The notes beneath the pieces were generated by a model. It had not been told where the DNA came from. It ran no database searches and saw nothing but the letters and a program-made list of their open reading frames with translations. Source: JAENVT01 sp963773085 (GTDB lineage Bacteria; Actinomycetota; Acidimicrobiia; Acidimicrobiales; Ilumatobacteraceae). Taken from it: 64,000 bases of DNA. Shown one piece after another: positions 43,831 to 52,208 of the stretch. The stretch lies in assembly GCA_963773085.1 (NCBI GenBank), contig CAVYZS010000002.1, positions 62,001 to 126,000 on the forward strand. The letters are read 5' to 3'. The number at the start of each line of letters is the position of its first letter. Position 1 is the stretch's first letter. The translations under genes were made by a program, and so were the position numbers.

Positions 43831-44996
43831 AATCAGCACGGTATCTCGGCGTTCTGGCAGCGGTCCTGCTGGTCGCGGCTTGCGGTGACGACAGCGAGTC
43901 GTCAGGCGGTGAAGCCCTGACGGCTATCGGAGACGGCGAGAAGGCGCTCAACCTGATCATATGGGCGGGCTACGCCGAAGACGGCTCCACCTACCCTGAA
44001 TTCGATTGGGTGCACCCGTTCCAGGACCAGACGGGCTGCGTGGTCAAGTCGAAGATTGCCGCAACGTCCGACGAGATGTTCCAACTGATGAGCACGGGCG
44101 AGTACGACGGAGTATCGGCTTCAGGTGATGCCAGCGTGCGTTTGATCGACGCCAAGCTCGTGGCGCCAGTCAACACGGCGCTGATCAAGAACTATGCCGA
44201 TCTCTCGCCTTTCCTCAAAGACCAGAACTACAACTCCAGCAACGGAACGAACTACGGCATCCCACATGGCTGGGGCGCCAACTATCTGATGTGGCGGACC
44301 GACGTGGTCACCACGCCGCCCGACTCGTGGAGTGTGGTGTTCGACAAGGCATCGCCGTATGCCGGCAAGGTCACCGCGTACGACGCCCCGATCTACATCG
44401 CCGACGCAGCCCTGTATCTCAAGTCGGCTCAGCCCGACCTCGGTATCGATGATCCCTATTCCTTGAACCAAGAGCAGTTCGACGCAGCCGTCGCCCTGCT
44501 GAAGGACCAGCACTCGATCATCGGCGAGTACTGGAACGACTACACCAAGACGCAGAGCGCATTCGAGCAGGGATCGACAGTCCTCGGCACGACCTGGCAG
44601 GTCATCAAGAACCTCGCCACCGCCAACGGCGCCCCGCTCGAGACCGCGGTGCCGAAGGAAGGATCGACGGGGTGGAGCGACACCTGGATGGTCTCGTCGA
44701 AGGCCGCCCACCCGAACTGCATGTACATGTGGATGGATTACATCACCAGTCCCGCTGTCCAAGCGCAGGTGGCGTACTACTACGGTCAGGCCCCGGCGAA
44801 CCCGAAGGCGTGTGACGAGATCGCGACGCAGTTCGACGACGCCACGCATTGCGACGTGTTCAAGGCCACCGACCAGGCATTCGCCGAGTCGATCTCGTTC
44901 TGGGCGACACCGCGCAAGGAGTGCCTGAATGGCAAGGGCAGCGATTGCGTGCCGTTCGTTGACTGGATCAAGGCCTGGACGGAGATCAAGGGCTGA
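43827..44996 (+). CDS. potD: spermidine/putrescine-binding lipoprotein
   Basis: A 389-aa extracellular solute-binding lipoprotein. The signal peptide ends in lipobox LLVAAC (about Cys19). Motifs of the PotD/spermidine-binding family include LNLIIWAGYAEDG, YDGVSASGDASVRLIDA, NYGIPHGWGANYLMW and SIIGEYWNDYTKTQSAFEQG. Four late Cys residues (ACDEI, HCDVF, ECLNG, DCVPF) could make disulfides. ATG 43827 has AAGGGGGA upstream. Exact ligand (spermidine, putrescine or another cation) cannot be read. Confidence 0.88.
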   Translation: MKSARYLGVLAAVLLVAACGDDSESSGGEALTAIGDGEKALNLIIWAGYAEDGSTYPEFDWVHPFQDQTGCVVKSKIAATSDEMFQLMSTGEYDGVSASGDASVRLIDAKLVAPVNTALIKNYADLSPFLKDQNYNSSNGTNYGIPHGWGANYLMWRTDVVTTPPDSWSVVFDKASPYAGKVTAYDAPIYIADAALYLKSAQPDLGIDDPYSLNQEQFDAAVALLKDQHSIIGEYWNDYTKTQSAFEQGSTVLGTTWQVIKNLATANGAPLETAVPKEGSTGWSDTWMVSSKAAHPNCMYMWMDYITSPAVQAQVAYYYGQAPANPKACDEIATQFDDATHCDVFKATDQAFAESISFWATPRKECLNGKGSDCVPFVDWIKAWTEIKG

Positions 44997-45008
44997 CCTC
45001 GATGTTCT

Positions 45009-45039
45009 GGCTGGGCGCGGCGACGTGTCGCGCCCAGCC
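45009..45039 (+). terminator. intercistronic GC hairpin between potD and potB
   Basis: GGCTGGGCGCG and CGCGCCCAGCC form a perfect 11-bp stem with a nine-base loop, with no following T run. In binding-protein transporters such hairpins protect the upstream mRNA and lower permease expression. Here it probably raises PotD over PotB/PotC; full termination is less likely because no other promoter is evident before potB. Confidence 0.7.
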
Positions 45040-45057
45040 GAACGCGCCGGATGACCG

Positions 45058-45933
45058 ATGACCGCTACATCGAAGCCATCAAGCCCCGGGCAGTCGGCGT
45101 CACGCTGGCTGCATCGTCATCCTCGGGCCCAGCTGGTAGCCGTGATCGGCGCGCCCGCGGCATGGATGCTGGTCCTGTACATCGGTTCGTTGACGGCACT
45201 GTTCCTCACCTCGCTGTACCGGCTGAACGAGGACGGCAGCGGCATCGAGAAGGTCATCAGCCTCCAGAACTACCAAACGTTGATCAACGAGCCGGTCTAT
45301 CGCGACATCGCAGTTCGCACGGTGAAGATTGCGGCGATGGTCACCCTCGTCGACATCGTGCTGGCGTTACCGATCGCCTTCTTCATCGCCAAGATGGTCG
45401 GCGCTCGCTGGCGTCGGCTGTTGGTCGCGTCGGTGCTCGTGCCGCTGTGGGCTTCGTATCTCGTCAAGGCATTCGCGTGGAGGGCCATCATCGGCTCGCC
45501 CGGTGGCGTGCTCGACAAGACCTTCGGCGCGAGTCCCAACTACGGCGAGGTTGCGCTCGTCATCGTGCTCGCCTACCTGTGGCTGCCTTTCATGATCGTG
45601 CCGATCTATTCGGGTCTCGAACGGCTGCCCGATTCGTTGCTCGATGCATCGAGCGACCTCGGCGCCCACTTCGGCTTCACGTTCCGAAAGGTGGTGCTAC
45701 CGCTGCTGTTCCCCTCGATCGTCGCCGGGTCGGTGTTCACGTTCTCATTGTCCTTGGGCGACTACATCGCCGTCGATCTGGTCGGTGGCAAGACGCAGGT
45801 GATCGGCTCGGTCGTCTACGACAACTTCTCCGCCGATCTTCCGTTCGCCGCCGCGTTTGCCGTGGTGCCCGTGATCGTGATGGTCGCGTACATCTTGGGT
45901 ATTCGCCGCACCGGGGCATTGGAGAACCTCTGA
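45058..45933 (+). CDS. potB: spermidine/putrescine ABC transporter permease
   Basis: A 291-aa inner-membrane permease with about six hydrophobic helices, beginning QLVAVIGAPAAWMLVLYIG. The cytoplasmic EAA loop is SLLDASSDLGAHFGFTFRKVVLP (given in two parts: DASSDLGAHFGF, TFRKVVLPLL), which docks on PotA. ATG 45058. Its stop and the potC start share one base (TGATG). Confidence 0.9.
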   Translation: MTATSKPSSPGQSASRWLHRHPRAQLVAVIGAPAAWMLVLYIGSLTALFLTSLYRLNEDGSGIEKVISLQNYQTLINEPVYRDIAVRTVKIAAMVTLVDIVLALPIAFFIAKMVGARWRRLLVASVLVPLWASYLVKAFAWRAIIGSPGGVLDKTFGASPNYGEVALVIVLAYLWLPFMIVPIYSGLERLPDSLLDASSDLGAHFGFTFRKVVLPLLFPSIVAGSVFTFSLSLGDYIAVDLVGGKTQVIGSVVYDNFSADLPFAAAFAVVPVIVMVAYILGIRRTGALENL

Positions 45934-46742
45934 TGCAGTTCACTCGACGCGTGCGGGCGCTGTTCGCAGGCACCACGGCACTCGTGCTGGCCTTCTTGTA
46001 CTTGCCACTGACGATCATCGTGGTGCTGTCGTTCAACACCGTCAGTTCGTTGTCGTGGCCGCCGAAGGGCTTCACGGTGCACTGGTGGCAGTCGGCATTG
46101 CACAGCACCGGTGCCCGCGATGCGTTGATCGTCAGTCTCAAGACGGCGGCCGGGGCGACGGTGGTCTCGCTCGTCCTCGGCTTGCTGGCCGCGCTCGCCT
46201 TCCATCGCTTCAAGTTCTTCGGCAGAGAGTCGTTGAACCTGTTGATCGTGCTGCCTATCGCCCTTCCCGGAATCGTCACCGGCATCGCGCTCAACTCCGC
46301 CTTTCGTCAAGCAGGGTTCGAGTTCGGTTTCATGACCTTGATCATCGCCCACGCCACCTTCTGCATCGTCGTGCTCTACAACAACGCGCTGGCGCGCTTC
46401 CGTCGGTTGTCGCCGAACCTGGAGGAGGCGTCGGCCGATCTTGGCGCCCACATCTTTCAGACCTTTCGCTACATCACGTTCCCGTTGCTGCGAACTGCCC
46501 TGCTCGCCGGCGGTCTGCTCGCCTTCGGGCTCAGCTTCGACGAGATCGTGGTCACCACGTTCACCGCCGGCGCGGGGTTGGAGACCTTGCCGATCTGGAT
46601 CTTCAAGAACCTGAGCCGAGGCGAGCAGCAGCCCATCGTCACCGTTGTCGCCTCGGTCGTGATGCTGATGTCGATAATCCCGGTGTGGGTGGCAATGCGC
46701 CTGACCACCGATGACGGGCCCCTGACGGGCGGTACCCGCTGA
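45933..46742 (+). CDS. potC: spermidine/putrescine ABC transporter permease
   Basis: A 269-aa permease, six helices, N-terminus LVLAFLYLPLTIIVVLSFNT as in PotC. The EAA loop is NLEEASADLGAHIFQTFRY, followed by ITFPLLRTALLAGGLLAF. It completes the potADBC transporter. The operon lies between smc and ftsY, which are adjacent or nearly so in many actinobacteria. Confidence 0.9.
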   Translation: MQFTRRVRALFAGTTALVLAFLYLPLTIIVVLSFNTVSSLSWPPKGFTVHWWQSALHSTGARDALIVSLKTAAGATVVSLVLGLLAALAFHRFKFFGRESLNLLIVLPIALPGIVTGIALNSAFRQAGFEFGFMTLIIAHATFCIVVLYNNALARFRRLSPNLEEASADLGAHIFQTFRYITFPLLRTALLAGGLLAFGLSFDEIVVTTFTAGAGLETLPIWIFKNLSRGEQQPIVTVVASVVMLMSIIPVWVAMRLTTDDGPLTGGTR

Positions 46743-46769
46743 GCCGGTCCCGATAGCGTGGTCGCCGTC

Positions 46770-47889
46770 ATGCCGTGGATCTATCTCGTTCTCGCTCTTG
46801 TCGTACTCGTCGTCGGCCTCGGCGTCGTCCTGCTCAACCGCCGTCGCAGCAGACCAGCGCCAACGGCGCCGAGCACGCCCATCGCTGTCGTCGATTCCGC
46901 CAAGGCCGACGATGTCGCTGATGCCGTCGATGTCGTCGCGCCCCACGTTCCAATTCAACTGGAACGCCCCAACTTCCGTAGCCGAATGTCGAAGGCCCGC
47001 GGCGCGTTGGCAGGCACGTTGCTCGGCATCCGCAGCCGAAGTGGCATCACCCAGGAGACGTGGGACGACATCGAAGAAGCGTTGCTGCGGGCCGATGTCG
47101 GCGTGCGGGTCACCGACGATCTACTCGGGGGTCTGCGGGTCAGGGTGAAGGCCAAGGAGATCACCGATCCAGGAGAGTTGCTCGACGCGTTGCAGGCCGA
47201 GATGGTCGACTCGCCTGTCGGGTGCCGACCGGTCGCTGCGTTTCGACGCCATTCCGGGAGGGCCCAATGTCTGGCTGTTCGTCGGTGTCAACGGTGTCGG
47301 CAAGACGACCACCATCGGCAAGGTCGGCGCACAGCAGGCAGCATTGGGCCGCTCCGTGTTGATGGCAGCGGGTGACACGTTCCGCGCAGCGGCGGTCGAG
47401 CAACTCGGAACCTGGGCTGAGCGCAGCGGCGCCGAATTGGTGCGTGGCAACGAAGGTGGTGACCCGAGCGCCGTGATCTTCGACGCCATCGAGCGAGCCA
47501 CGGCCCGCCGGATCGACCTCGTGCTCGGGGATACCGCCGGCCGCTTGCACACCAAGACCAATCTGATGGACGAACTGCGCAAGGTGCGCCGTGTCGCGGC
47601 CAAGGGCGCAGGCAGGGTCACCGAGGTGCTCCTGGTGCTCGACGCGACGACAGGCCAGAACGGTCTCGCCCAGGCTCGAGAGTTCGGCGATGCCACCATG
47701 ACAGATGGCGTCGGGCTCACAGGAGTTGTGTTGACCAAGCTCGACGGGTCGGCCAAAGGTGGGATCGTGTTCGCCATCGAGACCGAACTGGGTCTGCCGG
47801 TGAAGCTCGTCGGTCTCGGGGAGTCCATCGGCGACATGGTTCCGTTCGACCCCGCCGAGTTCATCGACGCATTGGTCAGAGAAGGTTGA
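46770..47889 (+). CDS. ftsY: signal recognition particle receptor FtsY, one-base frameshift
   Basis: The SRP receptor GTPase. An N-terminal membrane helix (IYLVLALVVLVVGLGVVLL) is followed by an acidic linker, the N domain (LLGIRSRSGITQETWDDIEE, ALLRADVGVRVTDDL) and the NG GTPase. G1 is GVNGVGKTTTIGKVG, then GDTFRAAAVEQL, DTAGRLHTKTNL and TKLDGSAKGGIVF. The frame breaks near 47214: as given EMVDSPVGCRP, but removing one C gives SLSGADRSLRFDAIPGG and a continuous 372-aa protein. Because ftsY is essential in most bacteria, an error in the sequence is the best explanation. ATG 46770 is preferred; GTG 46758 is possible. Confidence 0.88.
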
Positions 47890-47932
47890 GCATGCCGGGA
47901 ACCGCGACGGCCCCGACCAACGTCCAACAGAC

Positions 47933-49471
47933 ATGATTCGCTCACGCCGTCTTGCGCTTGTGGCCGTCGTCGTTGCATTGGGGTTCACCGCGTGTGGCGA
48001 TCCCAGTACCACTGCACCCCTCGCCGACCAGCCGAAGGTCATCGAACTCGCCAGTGGGCAGGGCACGGGATCCGGCGAGGCCGCGCCGGCTGCCGCCACT
48101 GCCGACTCCGCCGAGTCGAAGATGGCGGTGTTTGCGCCAACCGAGTTCACCTTCGACGGTGACCTCCCGGCACTCGACGGCCCGGCCGGCTCGTGGTACT
48201 TCGCTCCTGGGCAGCAGCCTGATCCGGATCGGATCGCCAGCCTGGCTGCGTCGCTCGGCGTCGAAGGCGATGTCCGCAACCTCCCCGAGGAACAAGGCGG
48301 TGGCTGGGCAGTCGGTCCGGAGGACTACAGCGGACCGGTTCTGTCGGTGGCCGCCGACGGCATGCTCAGCTGGTGGCTGAGCGCCCGCCCGGCCATGGTC
48401 TCGTCCGGGTGCGCCGCGACGACCGGCGTCGCCGTCGAGCCCTCCACCGGTGCCGGCGTCGCCGGCAACTCGGACGCGGCGATTGACACACCCGTCGCCG
48501 ACGAAACCGCTCCGGTCGCGCCCGACGTCGTTGTTCCCGAGTGTTCGACGCCGCAGCCACCGGCCGGTGTGCCGAGCGAGGACGAGGCGCTGGCCAAGGC
48601 CAAGGAACTGTTCGCGTCCTGGGGCTACGACGTCAACTCGTACGCCTTCGACGATGCCTACGCCGACGAGTGGGGTGCCAGCGTCAATGCCTCGCTCGTC
48701 CTCGAAGGCTTGAAGACGCAGATCATGTTGTCGGCGAGCTTCGGCGAGAACGGCGCACTCACCTTCGCGTCGGGCTCGCTGGCTGTCCCGCAGCGCGGCG
48801 GTGACTATCCGACCATCGGTGCCATCGCCGGCCTGGACCGGCTGAAGACACAACAGAACCAGTACATCGGCCTTGGCGGAGGCCCTGCCACCAGGTCGGC
48901 AACCATCGACGCCGCTGTCGAGCCCGCACTCGGAGCACCGGAGATCGCTCTCTGCGATGTGGCCTCGGCGGCAGTCGACTGTGCTCCGATCGACACCGAG
49001 CCGGTCATCGTCACCCTGAACAGCGTCGAGCGAGCGTTGACGATGGTTTGGGCTGCCGACGACACCATCTGGATGTTGCCGGCCTACTCGTTCGGTTCGG
49101 CCGACGGGGGCATCTACACCGTGATGGCGGTCGACGACGCCTACATCCAGCAACCCGACCCCGAGGTCGTCTCTACGGCGCCGGTCGCCCTCCCCGCACC
49201 TGACACAGCGGTTGCCGCCCCAGATGTAGCCCAGACGTGCGCCCCGGTCAGCGAGATCACGACGCCGCCCGCGTCCGTCGAGCAGATCGCCGACGCCGTG
49301 GTCGGCTATTGCCTTGTTGCGGCGCAGGAACTCGCCAAGACGTTCGGCTACGAGGTTCGGGTCGTGCGCCAAGATGGTGTCGACCTGGCCGTCACGGCCG
49401 ACTTCTCCGAGAGCCGGATCAACGTCGCCGTCGACAACGGCGTCGTCACCGAGGTCCTCTCCATCGGCTGA
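47933..49471 (+). CDS. large secreted lipoprotein of unknown function
   Basis: A 512-aa Ala/Pro/Asp-rich lipoprotein; the signal peptide ends LGFTACGD with Cys at about residue 21. The middle (PSEDEALAKAKELFASWGYD, YAFDDAYADEWGASVNASLV) looks like a folded domain that partly recurs near the C-terminus (QELAKTFGYEVRVVRQDGVD), both with alternating strands. There are about ten Cys residues. I know no named family. It separates ftsY from ffh. Confidence 0.75.
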   Translation: MIRSRRLALVAVVVALGFTACGDPSTTAPLADQPKVIELASGQGTGSGEAAPAAATADSAESKMAVFAPTEFTFDGDLPALDGPAGSWYFAPGQQPDPDRIASLAASLGVEGDVRNLPEEQGGGWAVGPEDYSGPVLSVAADGMLSWWLSARPAMVSSGCAATTGVAVEPSTGAGVAGNSDAAIDTPVADETAPVAPDVVVPECSTPQPPAGVPSEDEALAKAKELFASWGYDVNSYAFDDAYADEWGASVNASLVLEGLKTQIMLSASFGENGALTFASGSLAVPQRGGDYPTIGAIAGLDRLKTQQNQYIGLGGGPATRSATIDAAVEPALGAPEIALCDVASAAVDCAPIDTEPVIVTLNSVERALTMVWAADDTIWMLPAYSFGSADGGIYTVMAVDDAYIQQPDPEVVSTAPVALPAPDTAVAAPDVAQTCAPVSEITTPPASVEQIADAVVGYCLVAAQELAKTFGYEVRVVRQDGVDLAVTADFSESRINVAVDNGVVTEVLSIG

Positions 49472-49486
49472 CGCCCTCCGCCGGTG

Positions 49487-49590
49487 CGATGAGGGATGAG
49501 CCGCTCAGCTGCGCACATCTCTCATCGCCGGAGCGAAGGATCGAGCGTGATGAGAAGTGTGCGGCGCCCGGCGGCTCATCCCTCATCGCG
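49487..49590. repeat. long imperfect palindrome upstream of ffh
   Basis: The outer arms GCGATGAGGGATGAGCCGC (starting 49487) and GCGGCTCATCCCTCATCGC (to about 49589) are perfectly complementary over 19 bases. The pairing resumes inside with GCGCACATCTCTCATC against its near-complement GATGAGAAGTGTGCGG. Total length is about 103 bases with a loop near 49530-49548. It could be a strong bidirectional terminator, a small palindromic mobile element, or an RNA structure. The adjacent ffh promoter lies just downstream. Confidence 0.8.
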
Positions 49591-49600
49591 CGGTGGCCGC

Positions 49601-49606
49601 TAGCCT
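49601..49606 (+). promoter_or_regulatory. TAGCCT -10 element of ffh
   Basis: TAGCCT is followed by eight bases and ATG 49615, suggesting a leaderless ffh transcript that starts just after the palindrome. Confidence 0.45.
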
Positions 49607-49614
49607 GCCAGGCG

Positions 49615-51009
49615 ATGTTCGACTCACTGTCCTCGCGCCTCGAAGGCGTCATCAAGAAGATTCGCGGCAAGGGTCGGCTCACCGACGACGACGTCGACGA
49701 GGTGTTGAAGGAGATCCGCACGGCGCTGCTGGAAGCCGATGTCAACGTCGGTGTCGTGCGCAATGTCACGGCCCGCATCCGCGAGCAGGCGATCGGGGCG
49801 AAGCTCAGCCAGGCACTCGACCCCGGTCAACAGGTCGTCAAGATCGTCAACACCGAACTCACCGCGATGCTCGGTGGCGAGACGCTGAAGATCACCTACG
49901 CCAGCCGTCCGCCGACCGTGGTGTTGATGGCCGGCCTGCAAGGTTCCGGCAAGACGACCAACTCGGCCAAGTTGGCACGATGGTTCAAGAGTCAGGGACG
50001 CCAGCCGTTGATGGTCGGCGCCGACCTGCAGCGCCCGGCTGCCGTCGAGCAGTTGCGAACCCTCGGTCGGCAGATCGACGTGCCGGTGTTCAGCGAGCCA
50101 GGCGACCCGGTCTCGACCGCACGCCGCGGTCTCGAAGAGGCCCGCCGTCTGGGCCGTGACGTGCTGATCGTCGACACCGCAGGACGACTGTCGATCGACG
50201 CCGAGATGATGGAGCAGGTCCGTCAGATCAGCGCTGCGGTGCAGCCGGATTACACGTTCCTGGTCATCGACGCGATGACTGGTCAGGACGCCGTGAGTGT
50301 GGCCGAGTCGTTCCACGCGACGCTGGCCATCGACGGCGTGATCATGTCGAAGCTCGACGGCGACGCCCGCGGCGGCGCAGCACTGAGTGTCAAAGAGGTC
50401 ATCGGCCGGCCGATCGCGTTCGCCTCGACCGGTGAGAAGCTCAACGAGTTCGAGCAGTTCCACCCCGACCGCATGGCCGGACGCATCCTGGGCATGGGAG
50501 ACATGCTCAGCCTGATCGAGCAGGCCGAACAGGTCTTCGAGAAGGATCAGGCCGAGGCCGCCGCCGAGAAGATGATGGAGGGGGAGTTCACCCTCGACGA
50601 CTTCCTCGAGCAGATGCAGGCGCTGAAGAAGATGGGCCCGCTCGGCAACATCTTGGGGATGATGCCCGGCATGCCCAAGGAGTTGAAGGGCGCTCAGATC
50701 GGCGATGACCAGCTCAAGCCGGTCGAGGCGATCATTCGCTCGATGACACTGCTCGAGCGGCGCAAGCCGGAAGTGATCAACGGCAGCCGCCGGACCCGCA
50801 TTGCCAATGGCAGCGGTACTTCGGTCGGCGATGTGAACCGCCTGGTCAAGCAGTTCAGCGAGATGCAGAAGATGATGAAGAAGATGGGCGGCATGGCAAT
50901 GGGTGGCAAGAAGGGTGGGAAGGGCAAGAAAGGTCGAGGCCTGCCCGGCATGGCCGGAATGGGCGGCATGCCTGGTGGTATGCCTGGTGGCTTCCCCAAC
51001 TTCAATTGA
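49615..51009 (+). CDS. ffh: signal recognition particle protein Ffh
   Basis: A 464-aa SRP54 GTPase. N domain MFDSLSSRLEGVIKKIRGKG, G1 LMAGLQGSGKTTNSAKLA (about residue 107), GADLQRPAAVEQLR, DTAGRLSIDAEMM, and MSKLDGDARGGAALS. The methionine-rich M domain (QMQALKKMGPLGNILGMMPG) binds SRP RNA and signal peptides. The last 35 residues are a Met/Gly/Lys tail (MGGMPGGMPGGF). ATG 49615. Confidence 0.96.
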   Translation: MFDSLSSRLEGVIKKIRGKGRLTDDDVDEVLKEIRTALLEADVNVGVVRNVTARIREQAIGAKLSQALDPGQQVVKIVNTELTAMLGGETLKITYASRPPTVVLMAGLQGSGKTTNSAKLARWFKSQGRQPLMVGADLQRPAAVEQLRTLGRQIDVPVFSEPGDPVSTARRGLEEARRLGRDVLIVDTAGRLSIDAEMMEQVRQISAAVQPDYTFLVIDAMTGQDAVSVAESFHATLAIDGVIMSKLDGDARGGAALSVKEVIGRPIAFASTGEKLNEFEQFHPDRMAGRILGMGDMLSLIEQAEQVFEKDQAEAAAEKMMEGEFTLDDFLEQMQALKKMGPLGNILGMMPGMPKELKGAQIGDDQLKPVEAIIRSMTLLERRKPEVINGSRRTRIANGSGTSVGDVNRLVKQFSEMQKMMKKMGGMAMGGKKGGKGKKGRGLPGMAGMGGMPGGMPGGFPNFN

Positions 51010-51040
51010 TAGCCTCTCGTAGTTCGTATTGTGCAAGGAG
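51010..51040 (+). promoter_or_regulatory. rpsP promoter and shared ribosomal leader
   Basis: TAGCCT (51010-51015) begins at the base after the ffh stop and is followed by CTCGTAGTTCGTATTGTG and CAAGGAG. It matches the rpmF leader at TANCCTCTCGTAGNTCGTNT and AAGGA. The leader to ATG 51053 is 37 nt. Confidence 0.6.
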
Positions 51041-51052
51041 CCCTGAAGTCGT

Positions 51053-51325
51053 ATGGCAGTAAAACTGCGCCTCACCCGAGTTGGCAAGACCAAGCAGCCG
51101 CAGTATCGCGTGGTGGCCACCGATAGTCGCTCGCCCCGTGACGGCCGCTTCATCCAGATCGTCGGCACCTACAATCCGCGCACCGATCCGTCGACCCTCA
51201 ACATCGACAATGCCAAGGCCGTGAAGTGGTTGATGGACGGCGCCCAGCCGACCGAACGAGTCAAGAAGCTGTTGGAAGTGTCGGGTGCGATGGCGGAGTT
51301 CAGCGCCGCCCGGGCGGCCAAGTGA
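51053..51325 (+). CDS. rpsP: 30S ribosomal protein S16
   Basis: A 90-aa S16 with the usual MAVKLRLTRVGKTKQPQYRV start, SPRDGRFIQIVGTYNPRTDP and VKWLMDGAQPTERVKKLL. Its own promoter lies between ffh and its ATG. The stop overlaps khpA (GTGA), starting the rpsP-khpA-rimM series. Confidence 0.97.
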   Translation: MAVKLRLTRVGKTKQPQYRVVATDSRSPRDGRFIQIVGTYNPRTDPSTLNIDNAKAVKWLMDGAQPTERVKKLLEVSGAMAEFSAARAAK

Positions 51326-51666
51326 CCGACGAGCCGGCGACCGATCAATCAGACTCGGTCGAGCCCGCCGAGCAGGTTCCCGACCCCCAGGCGTCCGACT
51401 CCCAGGCACAGGTCAACCAGATTCCGGCGCCAACGGCGACCGCTGTGCTGACCCACGTCGTTCGCTCGATCGTCGACGATGCCGACGCGGTGCGTGTCGA
51501 TGCGGTCGAGGGCCGAAATCGCCTCAAGCTCGAGGTGAAGGTCGGTCCCGGTGATCTCGGTCGCGTGATCGGTCGGCGGGGTCGTACCGCCCAGAGCATC
51601 CGCACGGTTGTCCGTGCGGCCGCCACTCGAGATGGCGTCGAGGTCGACGTCGACTTTGTCGACTGA
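51322..51666 (+). CDS. khpA: KH-domain RNA-binding protein KhpA
   Basis: A 114-aa protein; a disordered acidic N-terminal 40 residues precede a KH domain with GPGDLGRVIGRRGRTAQSIR, the GxxG loop being GRRG. It normally pairs with KhpB/Jag in RNA binding and cell-size control. GTG 51322 overlaps the rpsP stop, and the longer N-terminus compared with 75-80 aa relatives is real coding sequence in this frame. Confidence 0.93.
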   Translation: MTDEPATDQSDSVEPAEQVPDPQASDSQAQVNQIPAPTATAVLTHVVRSIVDDADAVRVDAVEGRNRLKLEVKVGPGDLGRVIGRRGRTAQSIRTVVRAAATRDGVEVDVDFVD

Positions 51667-52135
51667 CTCTCTACGCGAGGTCGGGCGCATCGGACGCGCC
51701 CACGGGGTTCGCGGCGAGGTGTACGTCTCGCTGATCACGGATCGTGTCGAACGGATCGCGCCTGGAGCCCGGCTGTTGGCGGGATCTCAGTGGCTGACCG
51801 TCGCCGAGTCACGCGAACAAGGTCGCCAGCGCTGGCTGGTCCACTTCGACGGTGTCGACGATCGCACCGCAGCCGAGAAGCTGACCAACTCGGTCCTGGT
51901 CGCTGAGCCGCTTGTCGACGACAGCGGCGACGCTTTGTGGGTTCACGACCTGATCGGCTCGCGCGTCGTCGATCGACAGGGTGTCGACCGCGGAACCTGT
52001 GTCGCGGTGATCGACAACCCCGCCCACGACATCCTCGAACTCGATTCCGGAGCCTTGGTGCCCGTGACATTCGTGGTCACTTGCAGTGGCGGAGTGACGA
52101 CCATCGATCCACCTCAGGGCCTCTTCGAACTCTGA
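51656..52135 (+). CDS. rimM: 16S rRNA processing protein RimM
   Basis: A 159-aa ribosome maturation factor that binds S19 and helps 30S assembly. The N-terminal barrel has VGRIGRAHGVRGEVYVSLI and FDGVDDRTAAEKLTNS; the PRC-like C-terminal domain has VHDLIGSRVVD and NPAHDILELD ending DPPQGLFEL. TTG 51656 overlaps the khpA stop and is the best start; trmD normally follows but is 5 kb away here. Confidence 0.94.
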   Translation: MSTDSLREVGRIGRAHGVRGEVYVSLITDRVERIAPGARLLAGSQWLTVAESREQGRQRWLVHFDGVDDRTAAEKLTNSVLVAEPLVDDSGDALWVHDLIGSRVVDRQGVDRGTCVAVIDNPAHDILELDSGALVPVTFVVTCSGGVTTIDPPQGLFEL

Positions 52136-52208
52136 CCTTGACGGGTCCTTGACACGTCTCGACCTGCTTTGGGTCGAACGGCCCATACCACTCTGAGACG
52201 TCGCCCGC

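Noticed and set aside
47200..47230. Programmed frameshift in ftsY
   Set aside because: No slippery heptamer or downstream pseudoknot is evident, and similar one-base shifts occur in unrelated genes, which fits sequence error better.
47942..49372. A 476-codon minus-strand open frame
   Set aside because: It is antisense to a lipoprotein gene with a proper signal peptide; composition is a codon-bias shadow.
49624..51168. A 514-codon minus-strand open frame
   Set aside because: It lies antisense to ffh and rpsP, both unambiguous.
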